Shown: positions 1-6,681, numbered from the stretch's first letter. The stretch is DNA of 11,647 bases from an uncultured Verrucomicrobia subdivision 3 bacterium (GCA_903921455.1 CAIXPZ010000138.1:1-11647); one strand, 5' to 3'. Notes: generated from the letters alone by a model not told the origin. A program made the numbers and translations.

Positions 1-6
1 CGCAAA

Positions 7-1197
7 GTGAAAATCCTCGTCGCCAATATCGGTTCGACCTCGCTCAAGTGGCGGTTGTTCGACTGCTCGAACAACGCCGAGCGCCTTTTGCACAAAGGCG
101 GTTTTGAGCGCGTGACCGATTATCCGAAGGCGATTGAGGATTGCCTCGCCGAACTGAAACAGGCCAACGCCATCGCCAGCGAAAGCGAATTGAGCGCCGT
201 CGGTTTCAAGACCGTCATCGCCAAAAACGTGACCGGCTGCGTGCGCTTGGATGAGCGCGTGCTCCAGGCGATGACCGATTACAATGGCCTCGCGCCCGCG
301 CACAATCCGCCTTACATCACCGGCATCAAACTGTTCGCGCAGCGCATGCCCGGCGTGCCGCTGATCGGATTGTTCGAAACGGCGTTTCATCAATTCGCGC
401 CGGAAGCCTCGCAGCGCTATGCGGTGCCACAAGCGTGGCTGGACATCGGCGTGCGCCGTTGGGGATTTCATGGCGCGAGCCACAAGTTCATCGCCGAGCG
501 CTCGGCGGAATTGCTCTGCCGCCCCGACGTCGCCGAACGCGCGCGTCAGCTTTACGTGAACAATGGCGCGGCGAAAATTTCCGGCCCGCCGCTGCGCGTG
601 ATTTCCTGTCACCTGGGTGGCAGTTCCAGCGTGACGGGCATTTTGAATGGCGCATCCATCGGCACGAGCATGGGCATGAGCCCGCAATCCGGTTTGCCGC
701 AGAACAATCGCGTGGGTGATCTCGATGCCGAAGCCCTGCCCTACGCGGTGAAAACGCTGGGCATCACGATTGAAGAAGCGCAGAAACAATTAACCAAGCA
801 AGGCGGCTTGCTCGGCGTCAGCGGCGTCTCCAACGATGTGCGCGATGTCACGGATGCTGCCAATAAAGGCAACGCCAACGCGAAGCTCGCGCTGGATGTT
901 TTTGTCGCGAGCGCGCGTCACTGGATCGGCAGCTACTTTTTGCAATTGAACGGTGCGGACGCCATTGTCTTCACCGCCGGCACCGGCGAGAACCGCGCGG
1001 AATTGCGCGCTGCCATTTGCGCGAATCTGGAAAATCTCGGCATCAAGATTGATGCGGAGAAAAACAATTCCTGCCGCGCCACGGAAGCCATCATCAGCGC
1101 CGCCGATTCCGCCATGAAAATTTTTGTGATTCCCACGAACGAGGAACTCGTCGTGGCGCGCGAAGCAAAACGATTTTTGGAAACGAAGAAAAATTGA
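7..1197 (+). CDS. ackA: acetate kinase family protein (microcompartment-associated)
   Basis: Predicted acyl-phosphate:ADP phosphotransferase of the acetate/propionate/butyrate kinase family (ASKHA fold), making ATP from an acyl phosphate in the cytosol. The 396-residue length is normal. Family landmarks are the N-terminal phosphate loop NIGSTSLKWR (7-16), LAPAHNPP (95-102), AFHQ (126-129), GFHGASHK (153-160), HLGGSSS (202-208), GTSMG (219-223) with R235, TAGTGEN (323-329) and PTNEE (376-380). The GTG start at base 7 puts MKILVANIGS where the family normally begins; no Shine-Dalgarno is visible in the six bases before it. Several usual catalytic positions differ: K68 for the Arg of GHRVVHGG, E124 for the Asp of FDTAFHQ, G205 for the Asn of HLGNG. 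It heads the visible microcompartment operon, 39 nt before BMC-H, so it likely harvests ATP from the compartment's acyl-phosphate product (acetyl-, propionyl- or lactyl-phosphate). The family call is firm; the substrate is not. Confidence 0.88.
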   Translation: MKILVANIGSTSLKWRLFDCSNNAERLLHKGGFERVTDYPKAIEDCLAELKQANAIASESELSAVGFKTVIAKNVTGCVRLDERVLQAMTDYNGLAPAHNPPYITGIKLFAQRMPGVPLIGLFETAFHQFAPEASQRYAVPQAWLDIGVRRWGFHGASHKFIAERSAELLCRPDVAERARQLYVNNGAAKISGPPLRVISCHLGGSSSVTGILNGASIGTSMGMSPQSGLPQNNRVGDLDAEALPYAVKTLGITIEEAQKQLTKQGGLLGVSGVSNDVRDVTDAANKGNANAKLALDVFVASARHWIGSYFLQLNGADAIVFTAGTGENRAELRAAICANLENLGIKIDAEKNNSCRATEAIISAADSAMKIFVIPTNEELVVAREAKRFLETKKN

Positions 1198-1236
1198 ATT
1201 TAAAACCGACTCTCAACCATCAACCAAACAATAATT

Positions 1237-1521
1237 ATGTCACATCAAGCAATCGGACTCATTGAAACACGCGGACTCGTCGCCCTCGTCGAGGGGACAG
1301 ACGCCATGCTCAAAGCCGCCAACGTCGAGCTCGCCGGCCCGATGATGCAAGTCGGCAACGCCCTCTGCACCGCGTGTGTCGTCGGCGATGTCGCTGCCGT
1401 CAAAGCCGCCACCGATGCCGGCGCGCAGGCCATCAAAGCCATCAAAGGCGAATTGGTCAGCGTGCACGTCATTGCCCGTCCGCACGGCGATGTAGAAGCG
1501 GTGCTGCCCAAGAAGAAATAA
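1237..1521 (+). CDS. BMC-H hexameric microcompartment shell protein
   Basis: Single-domain BMC shell protein of 94 residues (PF00936), the usual length. Six copies form the hexagonal tiles of the compartment facets. Recognisable features are AIGLIETRGLVALVEG at the start, the edge lysine in DAMLKAANVEL (K26, which links hexamers in PduA), the central helix GDVAAVKAATDAG (50-62), and HVIARPHGDVEAVLP near the end, with R81 at the position of the conserved edge Arg. The pore loop reads QVGNAL (38-43) where PduA-type proteins have KIGSGL, followed by CTACVV with two cysteines, so pore chemistry may differ. It follows the kinase by 39 nt and starts after an AT-rich stretch (caataatt) with no Shine-Dalgarno. 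It is the only BMC-H in the window. A hairpin lies between it and the first vertex gene. Confidence 0.96.
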   Translation: MSHQAIGLIETRGLVALVEGTDAMLKAANVELAGPMMQVGNALCTACVVGDVAAVKAATDAGAQAIKAIKGELVSVHVIARPHGDVEAVLPKKK

Positions 1522-1558
1522 TTCCGGTCGGCGGTGCCAACGCGCCGCCTGCCAATTT

Positions 1559-1580
1559 GGGCAAAGCCACAGCTTTGCCC
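1559..1580. repeat. perfect 9-bp stem-loop between BMC-H and BMC-P1
   Basis: GGGCAAAGC (1559-1567) and GCTTTGCCC (1572-1580) are exact reverse complements separated by the loop CACA. The hairpin sits in the 71-nt gap between the hexamer gene and the first pentamer gene, ending 12 nt before the ATG at 1593. No T-run follows, so it is not a classical intrinsic terminator. It could be an RNA-processing or stability element, a partial attenuator, or a dispersed palindromic repeat. Its role is inferred from position only. Confidence 0.7.
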
Positions 1581-1592
1581 TACCATAAAACT

Positions 1593-1907
1593 ATGTTCCT
1601 CGCCAAAGTCGAAGGCCAGGTGGTCGCCACCAAGAAAGATCCGAATATGTCGGGCCGCAAACTCTTGTTGCTCCGCCCGCAACTCGTGGACGAAAAAGAC
1701 CCGACGAAATTCCGTCCGGGCGCCAACACGATTGTGGCCGTGGACGCCCTCGGCGCCGGCGAAGGCGAAATGGTGTTGTTCTGCCAGGGCAGCAGCGCCC
1801 GGCTCGCGCCCGGCATGAAGGAATGCCCAATTGACGCCGTCGTCATCGGCTTGGTGGACAGTGTGGATGTGTTTGGCAAAGAAATTTTCAGCGCAAAAGT
1901 GGGTTAA
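1593..1907 (+). CDS. BMC-P pentameric vertex protein 1 (EutN/CcmL family)
   Basis: Vertex protein of 104 residues (PF03319); pentamers cap the corners of the icosahedral shell. It shows the family opening MFLAKVEGQVVATKK, the middle strand TIVAVDALGAGEGEMVLF (46-63) with the GAGEGE loop, the GSSAR turn (66-70), and the closing strand AVVIGLVDSVDV (82-93). The ATG at 1593 is chosen because it gives the standard family N-terminus; the reading frame stays open further upstream but lacks similarity there. No Shine-Dalgarno is visible before it. The aldehyde dehydrogenase gene begins 7 nt after the stop, so the two are almost certainly co-transcribed. It is one of three BMC-P paralogues here, a number typical of PVM-type loci, and resembles BMC-P2 more than BMC-P3. 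Confidence 0.95.
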   Translation: MFLAKVEGQVVATKKDPNMSGRKLLLLRPQLVDEKDPTKFRPGANTIVAVDALGAGEGEMVLFCQGSSARLAPGMKECPIDAVVIGLVDSVDVFGKEIFSAKVG

Positions 1908-1914
1908 TTGAACT

Positions 1915-3426
1915 ATGAGTGCCGTGAATGAAACTTTGATCCGTGACGTGGTGGCGGAAGTATTGGGCCGTTTGGGCAACAACGGCGCGACCACAACTGC
2001 GAAGCCGTCACCTGCTCCATCCGCGCCCGCGCCGAAATCGGAATCCTGCGGCTGCGGCACCAAAAAAGCCACCTCCGCGCCCGCCTTGCGCGGCAAGTTC
2101 GGCGTGTTCGCCACAGCCGAAGAAGCGTGCGAAGCCGCGCAGGAAGCGTTTTTGCAGCTGAAGGAAAAGGGCATCGCCGCTCGCCGCAAGATTGAGGAAA
2201 TCGTCAAGGCGATGGCCGAGAAGAATGCCGAGCAATGGGGCAAAATTGAATTTGAAGAAACCAAGATCGGCCGCCTCGATCACAAGATCGCCAAGCTGGG
2301 CTTGATCAAGCTCGTGCCCGGCGTGGACTGGCTCCGCCCCGATGCGCGCAGTGGCGATCACGGCATCACGCTCGAAGAATACACGCCCTTCGGCGTCGTC
2401 GGCGCGATCACGCCCAGCACGCATTCTATTCCCACGTTGAGCGGGAACATCGTCAACATCGTCGCGGCGGGAAATTCCGTCGTGTTCAACGCGCATCCGA
2501 GCGCGGCGAAATGCGCGGCGATTGCCGTGCGTGCTTACAACGAAGCGATCTATCGCGAGACGGGCATTGAGAACATCGCTTGCATCATCGAGAAGCCGTC
2601 GCTGGACTCGTTCAATGCGCTTTGCAAAAACGACAACACCCGCCTGCTGCTCGTCACCGGCGGACCGATGGTTGTGAAGGCCGCGATGCAAACCGGCAAG
2701 CGCGCCATCTGCGCCGGCCCCGGCAACCCGCCGGTCTTTGTAGACGACACCTGCTGCCCGACGCGCGCCGCCAAGGCGATCATTTCCGGCGCGGCGTTTG
2801 ACAACAACCTTTTGTGCATCGGCGAGAAGCAGGTTTTCGTCCTCGACCACGTCGCGGACAAATTGATGCAGAAGATGTCCGAGAACGGCGCGGTGAAATT
2901 GAATTCGTCGCAGTTGGAAAAGCTGACGAAAGCCGCGTTCACCATCACGCCAGGTCAAGGTGGCGGTTGCGCCCACGCGCACACCAACAAAGATTTCATT
3001 GGCAAAGATCCGTCCGTGCTGGCGCAGGCCGCCGGCATCAATATTCCATCCGGCACACAACTGCTCTTCGGCGAAACCGATGCGATGCATCCGTTCGTGC
3101 AGGAAGAACAAATGATGCCGATGATCCCGATCGTCCGCGTAAAGAGCGTCGAGGAAGGCATCGCGCTGTCGCTGCAGTCGGAACATAATTACAAGCACAC
3201 CGCCATCATCCACTCGCACGACGTGGAGAACATCACCGCCATGGCGCGGGCGCTGGACACGACGTTGTTCGTCAAGAACGGCCCCTCACCCGCCGGCCTC
3301 GGTCTCGGCGGCGAAGGCTATCTGAGTTTCTCGATCGCCACGCCCACGGGCGAAGGCATCACGAATCCCCGCACGTTCACGCGCGTTCGCCGCTGCGTGA
3401 TGGTGGACAATCTGCGGATTTATTGA
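1915..3426 (+). CDS. CoA-acylating aldehyde dehydrogenase, microcompartment-targeted (PduP-like)
   Basis: Predicted to oxidise an aldehyde to acyl-CoA with NAD+ inside the shell (PduP/EutE group); for a sugar-degrading compartment the substrate would be lactaldehyde, propionaldehyde or acetaldehyde. It has 503 residues. Residues 4-21 form an amphipathic helix (VNETLIRDVVAEVLGRLG) typical of N-terminal encapsulation peptides. A flexible Ala/Pro/Ser/Lys linker (about 22-58) follows, containing the cysteine pair CGCG (45-48). The catalytic domain starts near 60. It includes PFGVVGAITPSTHSIPTLSG (158-177), FNAHPSA (191-197), TGGPMVV (248-254), AGPGNPPVFVD (267-277) and the nucleophile C301 in DNNLLCIGEKQVF. 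The next BMC-P gene starts 3 nt after the stop. Placement between shell genes supports its being the signature enzyme of the compartment. Exact substrate is not readable from sequence. Confidence 0.95.
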   Translation: MSAVNETLIRDVVAEVLGRLGNNGATTTAKPSPAPSAPAPKSESCGCGTKKATSAPALRGKFGVFATAEEACEAAQEAFLQLKEKGIAARRKIEEIVKAMAEKNAEQWGKIEFEETKIGRLDHKIAKLGLIKLVPGVDWLRPDARSGDHGITLEEYTPFGVVGAITPSTHSIPTLSGNIVNIVAAGNSVVFNAHPSAAKCAAIAVRAYNEAIYRETGIENIACIIEKPSLDSFNALCKNDNTRLLLVTGGPMVVKAAMQTGKRAICAGPGNPPVFVDDTCCPTRAAKAIISGAAFDNNLLCIGEKQVFVLDHVADKLMQKMSENGAVKLNSSQLEKLTKAAFTITPGQGGGCAHAHTNKDFIGKDPSVLAQAAGINIPSGTQLLFGETDAMHPFVQEEQMMPMIPIVRVKSVEEGIALSLQSEHNYKHTAIIHSHDVENITAMARALDTTLFVKNGPSPAGLGLGGEGYLSFSIATPTGEGITNPRTFTRVRRCVMVDNLRIY

Positions 3427-3429
3427 ACC

Positions 3430-3708
3430 ATGTTACTCGCGCGCGTCGAAGGCAACATTGTTGCGACCCGGAAACATCCGAGTTTCGATGCGTGGCGTCT
3501 GGTCATCTGCCAGCCGATCAGCGGCAACGGCCAGCCGGAAGGCGCACCGGTCATTGCGATTGATTCGCATGGCGCGGGCCTGCATCAGCAGGTGGTGATT
3601 TCGTCGGACGGCAAAGCGGCGCGCAAAGCGGTGGGCGTGGACAAAAGTCCCGTGCGCTGGCTCGTCACCGGCATCGTGGACGAACATGAACCGGGAGTGA
3701 GAATTTGA
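3430..3708 (+). CDS. BMC-P pentameric vertex protein 2 (EutN/CcmL family)
   Basis: Vertex protein of 92 residues, close in pattern to BMC-P1: opening MLLARVEGNIVATRKHPS, middle strand APVIAIDSHGAGLHQQVVIS (39-58), SSDGKAAR turn (58-65) and closing strand VRWLVTGIVDE (75-85). The usual small GSSAR-type turn is replaced by SSDGKAAR. It starts 3 nt after the dehydrogenase stop, and its own stop overlaps the TTG start of BMC-P3 in the shared bases TTGA, so translation of the two vertex genes is probably coupled. BMC-P1 and BMC-P2 flank the dehydrogenase gene and may descend from a local duplication; that is inference. Confidence 0.94.
   Translation: MLLARVEGNIVATRKHPSFDAWRLVICQPISGNGQPEGAPVIAIDSHGAGLHQQVVISSDGKAARKAVGVDKSPVRWLVTGIVDEHEPGVRI
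3693..3697 (+). promoter_or_regulatory. Shine-Dalgarno-like GGGAG deciding the TTG start of BMC-P3
   Basis: GGGAG lies 7 nt before the TTG at 3705 and inside the end of BMC-P2. It is one of few convincing purine-rich ribosome sites in the window and supports a TTG start that overlaps the preceding stop. Confidence 0.45.
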
Positions 3709-4010
3709 AACTGGGAACCGTCATCGGTCGCGTCACGTTGAGCAAGTCCGTGGATTTGCTGAAGGGCGGACGTTTTCTGGTGGTCAGCCCGCTGAGCCGC
3801 GAACAGTTCGCCAAAGGCATTAATGTCAAGACCAGCATGGGCACCGACCCGAGCCTCGTCGTGTATGACGACATCGGCGGCGGTGTGAATGACATCATCG
3901 GTTACGAAGAAGGCGCGGAAGCCGCGCAGCCGTTTGAGGTGTCCCCGCCGATTGACGCGATCAATTGCGCGCTGGTGGACGAAATGTTTTACAGCCCGTG
4001 GAAGGGTTAA
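3705..4010 (+). CDS. BMC-P pentameric vertex protein 3 (EutN/CcmL family, divergent)
   Basis: Vertex protein of 101 residues, more divergent than the other two. It opens MKLGTVIGRVTLSKSVDLLKG, where positions 1-13 match the usual first strand of the family, and continues GRFLVVSPLSREQFA, SLVVYDDIGGGVNDIIGYEEGAE (50-72) as the counterpart of the AVDxxGAGxGE...GSSAR segment, and closing strand AINCALVDEM (85-94). The start is TTG at 3705, overlapping the BMC-P2 stop by 4 nt; no ATG is available at the right place, and a GGGAG motif sits 7 nt upstream. PVM-type operons commonly carry three BMC-P paralogues of unequal similarity, which suggests that distinct vertices or mixed pentamers are used. 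An 84-nt gap with an inverted repeat separates it from the aldolase. Confidence 0.9.
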   Translation: MKLGTVIGRVTLSKSVDLLKGGRFLVVSPLSREQFAKGINVKTSMGTDPSLVVYDDIGGGVNDIIGYEEGAEAAQPFEVSPPIDAINCALVDEMFYSPWKG

Positions 4011-4020
4011 ATCGAAGATA

Positions 4021-4074
4021 GGAGATGGGAGTTGGGCTGAGCATGAAGCCCCTCACTTCCAACTGCCATCTGCC
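4021..4074. repeat. imperfect inverted repeat between BMC-P3 and aldolase
   Basis: The arm GGAGATGGGAGTTGG (4021-4035) pairs with CCAACTGCCATCTGCC (4059-4074), with one mismatch and one bulged base. A second small stem, GGGCT (4034-4038) with AGCCC (4047-4051), lies inside and overlaps the outer arm by two bases, so the two folds partly compete. No T-run follows. It occupies most of the 84-nt gap before the aldolase, whose start is preceded by an A/T-rich stretch (4081-4094) and no Shine-Dalgarno. It could be a dispersed repeat or an mRNA stability or processing element. Confidence 0.6.
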
Positions 4075-4094
4075 AAATGCTAAATTAAAATTAT

Positions 4095-5159
4095 ATGAGC
4101 CAAGTTATCAGTGTCCGTGACATTCAGGAAATGATCCGCAGCGGTCAGGGCGTCAACATCCCCGCCGACGCGATCGTGACTCCATCGGCGCGTGAACTCT
4201 TGCAGGATATCGAGACCAATGGCGCACGCGCCATCGCCATCGGCACGGGCACCGCGGCTGCCGCCGTCAGCGCCGACAAACTGTCGCCGCCGACCAAGAA
4301 ACTGAACTCGAAGTCTTCCAAAGCCGAACTCGATGCCTTTTTCGCCTCGCCCTACGCGCACAGCTTGAAGGAACAGATCTGCGAGATGGGTCATCGCCTG
4401 TGGAAGCGCGCCTATGTGGACGGCAACGGCGGCAACATGGCCATCCGCGTCGGTGAAGACATCGCGATTTGCACGCCCACGCTCGTCAGCAAAGGCTCGC
4501 TCAAGCCGTCCGACATGTGCCTCGTCGATTTCGACGGCAATCAGCTTTGCGGCACCAAGAAGCGCACCAGCGAAATCCTGATGCACTTGCAAATGATGAA
4601 GAAGCAGCCCAAGGCCGTGGCCACCTGCCATTGTCATCCGCCTTACGCGACAGCGTTCGCGGTCGTCGGCCAGGCGCCGCCGACGTGCATGTTGCCCGAG
4701 TATGAAGTGTTTTGTTCCGTCGGCGTTGCGCCGTATCGCACGCCCGGTTCGCCGGAGATGGGCAAGCTCGTCGCGGACATGACCGACGATTACAACACCA
4801 TCCTCATGGCCAATCACGGCGTCGTGACCTGGAGCCACAACAACATCGAGGAAGCCTACTGGCGCATGGAGATCATCGAAGCTTACTGCCGCACCATCGT
4901 GGTGGCCGGCCAGCTCGGCAAGCCGATCAACACGTTCACCGGCCCGCAGATGAAGGAGATCCTCAATATCAAGCAGAGCCTCGGCTTTGTGGATCCGCGC
5001 ATCGGCATGAAGGAATGCGAACTCTGCGACAGCGGCGAATGGCGTCCCGGGGCGACCAGCCAGACCAACACCTCCAGCGAACCCACCGTGGGTCTCGACC
5101 CCGAAGCCGAGGCGGCGGTGAAAGCCATCACCGATCAGATTCTGGCGCAGATGAAGTAA
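4095..5159 (+). CDS. class II sugar-phosphate aldolase, microcompartment-associated (fuculose/rhamnulose-1-phosphate type)
   Basis: Zinc-dependent class II aldolase (AraD/FucA family, PF00596) expected to split L-fuculose- or L-rhamnulose-1-phosphate to DHAP and L-lactaldehyde. It has 354 residues against about 215 for FucA, the excess lying at both ends. The core (about 88-285) shows DGNGGNMAIRVGED (109-122), CTPTLVSKGSLKPSDMCLVD (126-145), the catalytic Glu in RTSEILMHL (E160), zinc ligands H179 and H181 in CHCHPPYATA, and H241 in ANHGVV. An N-terminal region with helices VRDIQEMIRSG and SARELLQDIETNG precedes a Ser/Lys linker. A C-terminal part carries a CELC pair (308-311), a polar linker (about 313-335) and a final amphipathic helix AEAAVKAITDQILAQMK (338-354), typical of an encapsulation peptide. 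Last gene of the operon; the intrinsic terminator starts 21 nt after its stop. Which sugar phosphate is used cannot be read from the sequence. Confidence 0.93.
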   Translation: MSQVISVRDIQEMIRSGQGVNIPADAIVTPSARELLQDIETNGARAIAIGTGTAAAAVSADKLSPPTKKLNSKSSKAELDAFFASPYAHSLKEQICEMGHRLWKRAYVDGNGGNMAIRVGEDIAICTPTLVSKGSLKPSDMCLVDFDGNQLCGTKKRTSEILMHLQMMKKQPKAVATCHCHPPYATAFAVVGQAPPTCMLPEYEVFCSVGVAPYRTPGSPEMGKLVADMTDDYNTILMANHGVVTWSHNNIEEAYWRMEIIEAYCRTIVVAGQLGKPINTFTGPQMKEILNIKQSLGFVDPRIGMKECELCDSGEWRPGATSQTNTSSEPTVGLDPEAEAAVKAITDQILAQMK

Positions 5160-5180
5160 ATAAATTTAAAAACAAAAAAT

Positions 5181-5208
5181 CGGCGAACCGATTTCGGTTC
5201 GCCGTTTT
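5181..5208. terminator. intrinsic terminator, probably bidirectional
   Basis: CGGCGAACCG (5181-5190), loop ATTT, and CGGTTCGCCG (5195-5204) form a perfect 10-bp stem followed by TTTTGCTTTT. An A-rich run (5167-5179) precedes the stem and supplies a U-tract on the other strand. It lies between the convergent aldolase and esterase genes, so it can end both transcripts. Confidence 0.92.
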
Positions 5209-5220
5209 GCTTTTCAGTGA

Positions 5221-6675
5221 TTATTCCACCGGCATCTGCGTGCTGAACGGCTCGGCGGGCAGGCCGGCGCTGTTGCACAGGTTCGGCTGCGCGAGCTGAT
5301 GCCACGCGAACCGCACGGCCACGGGTTTGTCCACGCCGGGCGCAGTCACCACCACGGTCTCGCCGACAATTTTCGCTTCGGCCGGCACGAATTTGCCGTC
5401 GGGCCCGGCCAGGGTGAACCACGTCAGCGGCTGGCCGTCTCGGCTCATCAGCCCGCCGTGCGTGTGCTCGAATTCCACGATGGCCTGGTTGCCCTTGATC
5501 TTGAGCTTTTCAAACGCGGGGGATTCGCTCGGCACTTCTTTCTCATAGGTCCCGTCCAAGGCCAGCAGCGCGAGGCGATGGCCCACGGTGATCTTGTCGC
5601 GGGGATGGATGTCGTTCAAGTCGTCCACGAGGTCGGTGGTCACGATCATGCCGGTGTTTTTGATATGCCGCGCGGCGCGGGATTGCTGGACCCAGAAGCG
5701 CGGGAGCGGATCGGTGTCGGCGACGTAGTTCGTCGTGTCCTTGATGTATTTGAACGGCGCGATCTGCACGAAGTAGAAGGGAAACGGCCCTTCGTTCCAC
5801 ACCTTGCGCCAGCCGTTGATGAGCGCGGCCATCTTGCCGTCGTAGTTGGTTTCGCCGTGGTTGGATTCGCCCTGATACCAGATGGCCCCGCGCAGGGCGA
5901 AGGGCACCAGCGGCGCGATCATGGCGTTGTAGAGCACGGAGGGCGCGGTGTTGGGAATCTTGTTGGTGCCGAAGTCCGGCGTCTTGAGGTGCGCGAGCGA
6001 GGGCACGGAGGCGAAGCCCGCCGGCGGCGTCCACGGTTCCACGCGCGTGCCGCCCCAGGACGAGTGGATCAGGCCGACGGGGACGTTGAGGTTGGTGTGC
6101 AGTTCGCGGCCGAAGTAATAGAGCGCGGCGGAAAAGTGGACGGAGTCGAGCGCGTTGGAATTGCACTCCTGCCAGGCGCGAAAGTGTTCCAGCTCCCGGC
6201 GCGGGGCGGCGGCGAGCATTTTATCGACCTGAAAGAGGCGGATGGCGGGATAGTTCGCGGCGGCGAGTTCCTGCTGGTAGTTGGGCACGGGTTTCTGGCC
6301 GCGCTGCAAGCCGATGGGCTTCTCCATGTTCGACTGGCCGGAGCCGAGCCAGACTTCGCCGACGAGGATGTTGGTGAAGGTCCGGGTGTCGCCCGCCGTG
6401 ACGACGAGGGTCTGCGGCGTGAAGGAGGCTTTCAACTTGCCCAGCTTCACGAGCCATTGGCCGCTGGCATCGGCGTGCGTTTTCTTCGTCTGGCCGGCGA
6501 AGGTGACGGCGACTTCCGCCTTCGGCGCGGCCCAGCCCCAGACGGGGACGGCCTGCTGCTGTTGGAGCACCATGTTGTCGCCAAAGATGGCGGGGAGTTT
6601 CAGTTCGGCGCGGGCGGCGAGCTGGACCGACAGCACCGCGCCCAGCAGGATCAGGGAGAGACGGGAGGATTTCAT
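5221..6675 (-). CDS. secreted sialate O-acetylesterase-like esterase (SASA/SGNH family)
   Basis: Predicted exported carbohydrate esterase that removes O-acetyl groups from sialic acid or another acetylated glycan (family PF03629). It has 484 residues. Residues 1-23 are a signal peptide: a basic start (MKSSR), the hydrophobic core LSLILLGAVLSVQL, then ARA before the mature ELKLPAIFGDNMVLQ, the usual N-terminal signature of this family. The nucleophile is S115 in GSGQSNM, followed by IHSSWGGTRVEPW (203-215), the oxyanion-region motif WYQGESN (266-272) and the DxxH pair D355/H357 in LNDIHPRDK. The N-terminal β-domain (about 24-105) and C-terminal part (about 385-484) flank the hydrolase core. 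No anchor or sorting signal is seen, so it is probably periplasmic or secreted. It is divergent from the lectin-like gene at 6752 and shares its promoter region. Polysaccharide breakdown would fit the sugar-degrading compartment nearby, but that link is inference. Confidence 0.93.
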   Translation of the reverse strand: MKSSRLSLILLGAVLSVQLAARAELKLPAIFGDNMVLQQQQAVPVWGWAAPKAEVAVTFAGQTKKTHADASGQWLVKLGKLKASFTPQTLVVTAGDTRTFTNILVGEVWLGSGQSNMEKPIGLQRGQKPVPNYQQELAAANYPAIRLFQVDKMLAAAPRRELEHFRAWQECNSNALDSVHFSAALYYFGRELHTNLNVPVGLIHSSWGGTRVEPWTPPAGFASVPSLAHLKTPDFGTNKIPNTAPSVLYNAMIAPLVPFALRGAIWYQGESNHGETNYDGKMAALINGWRKVWNEGPFPFYFVQIAPFKYIKDTTNYVADTDPLPRFWVQQSRAARHIKNTGMIVTTDLVDDLNDIHPRDKITVGHRLALLALDGTYEKEVPSESPAFEKLKIKGNQAIVEFEHTHGGLMSRDGQPLTWFTLAGPDGKFVPAEAKIVGETVVVTAPGVDKPVAVRFAWHQLAQPNLCNSAGLPAEPFSTQMPVE

Positions 6676-6681
6676 CGGGAC

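Noticed and set aside
7..1197. inactive (decayed) acetate kinase
   Set aside because: Full length with the phosphate-loop Asn, catalytic His residues, R235 and the C-terminal Glu retained; the changes at 68 and 124 conserve charge.
1245..2264. 339-codon minus-strand open frame across BMC-H, BMC-P1 and the dehydrogenase start
   Set aside because: It runs across three well-supported genes and has no coherent domain or start context.
2008..3219. 403-codon minus-strand open frame opposite the aldehyde dehydrogenase
   Set aside because: Antisense shadow of a GC-rich gene with full catalytic motifs; no domain signal.
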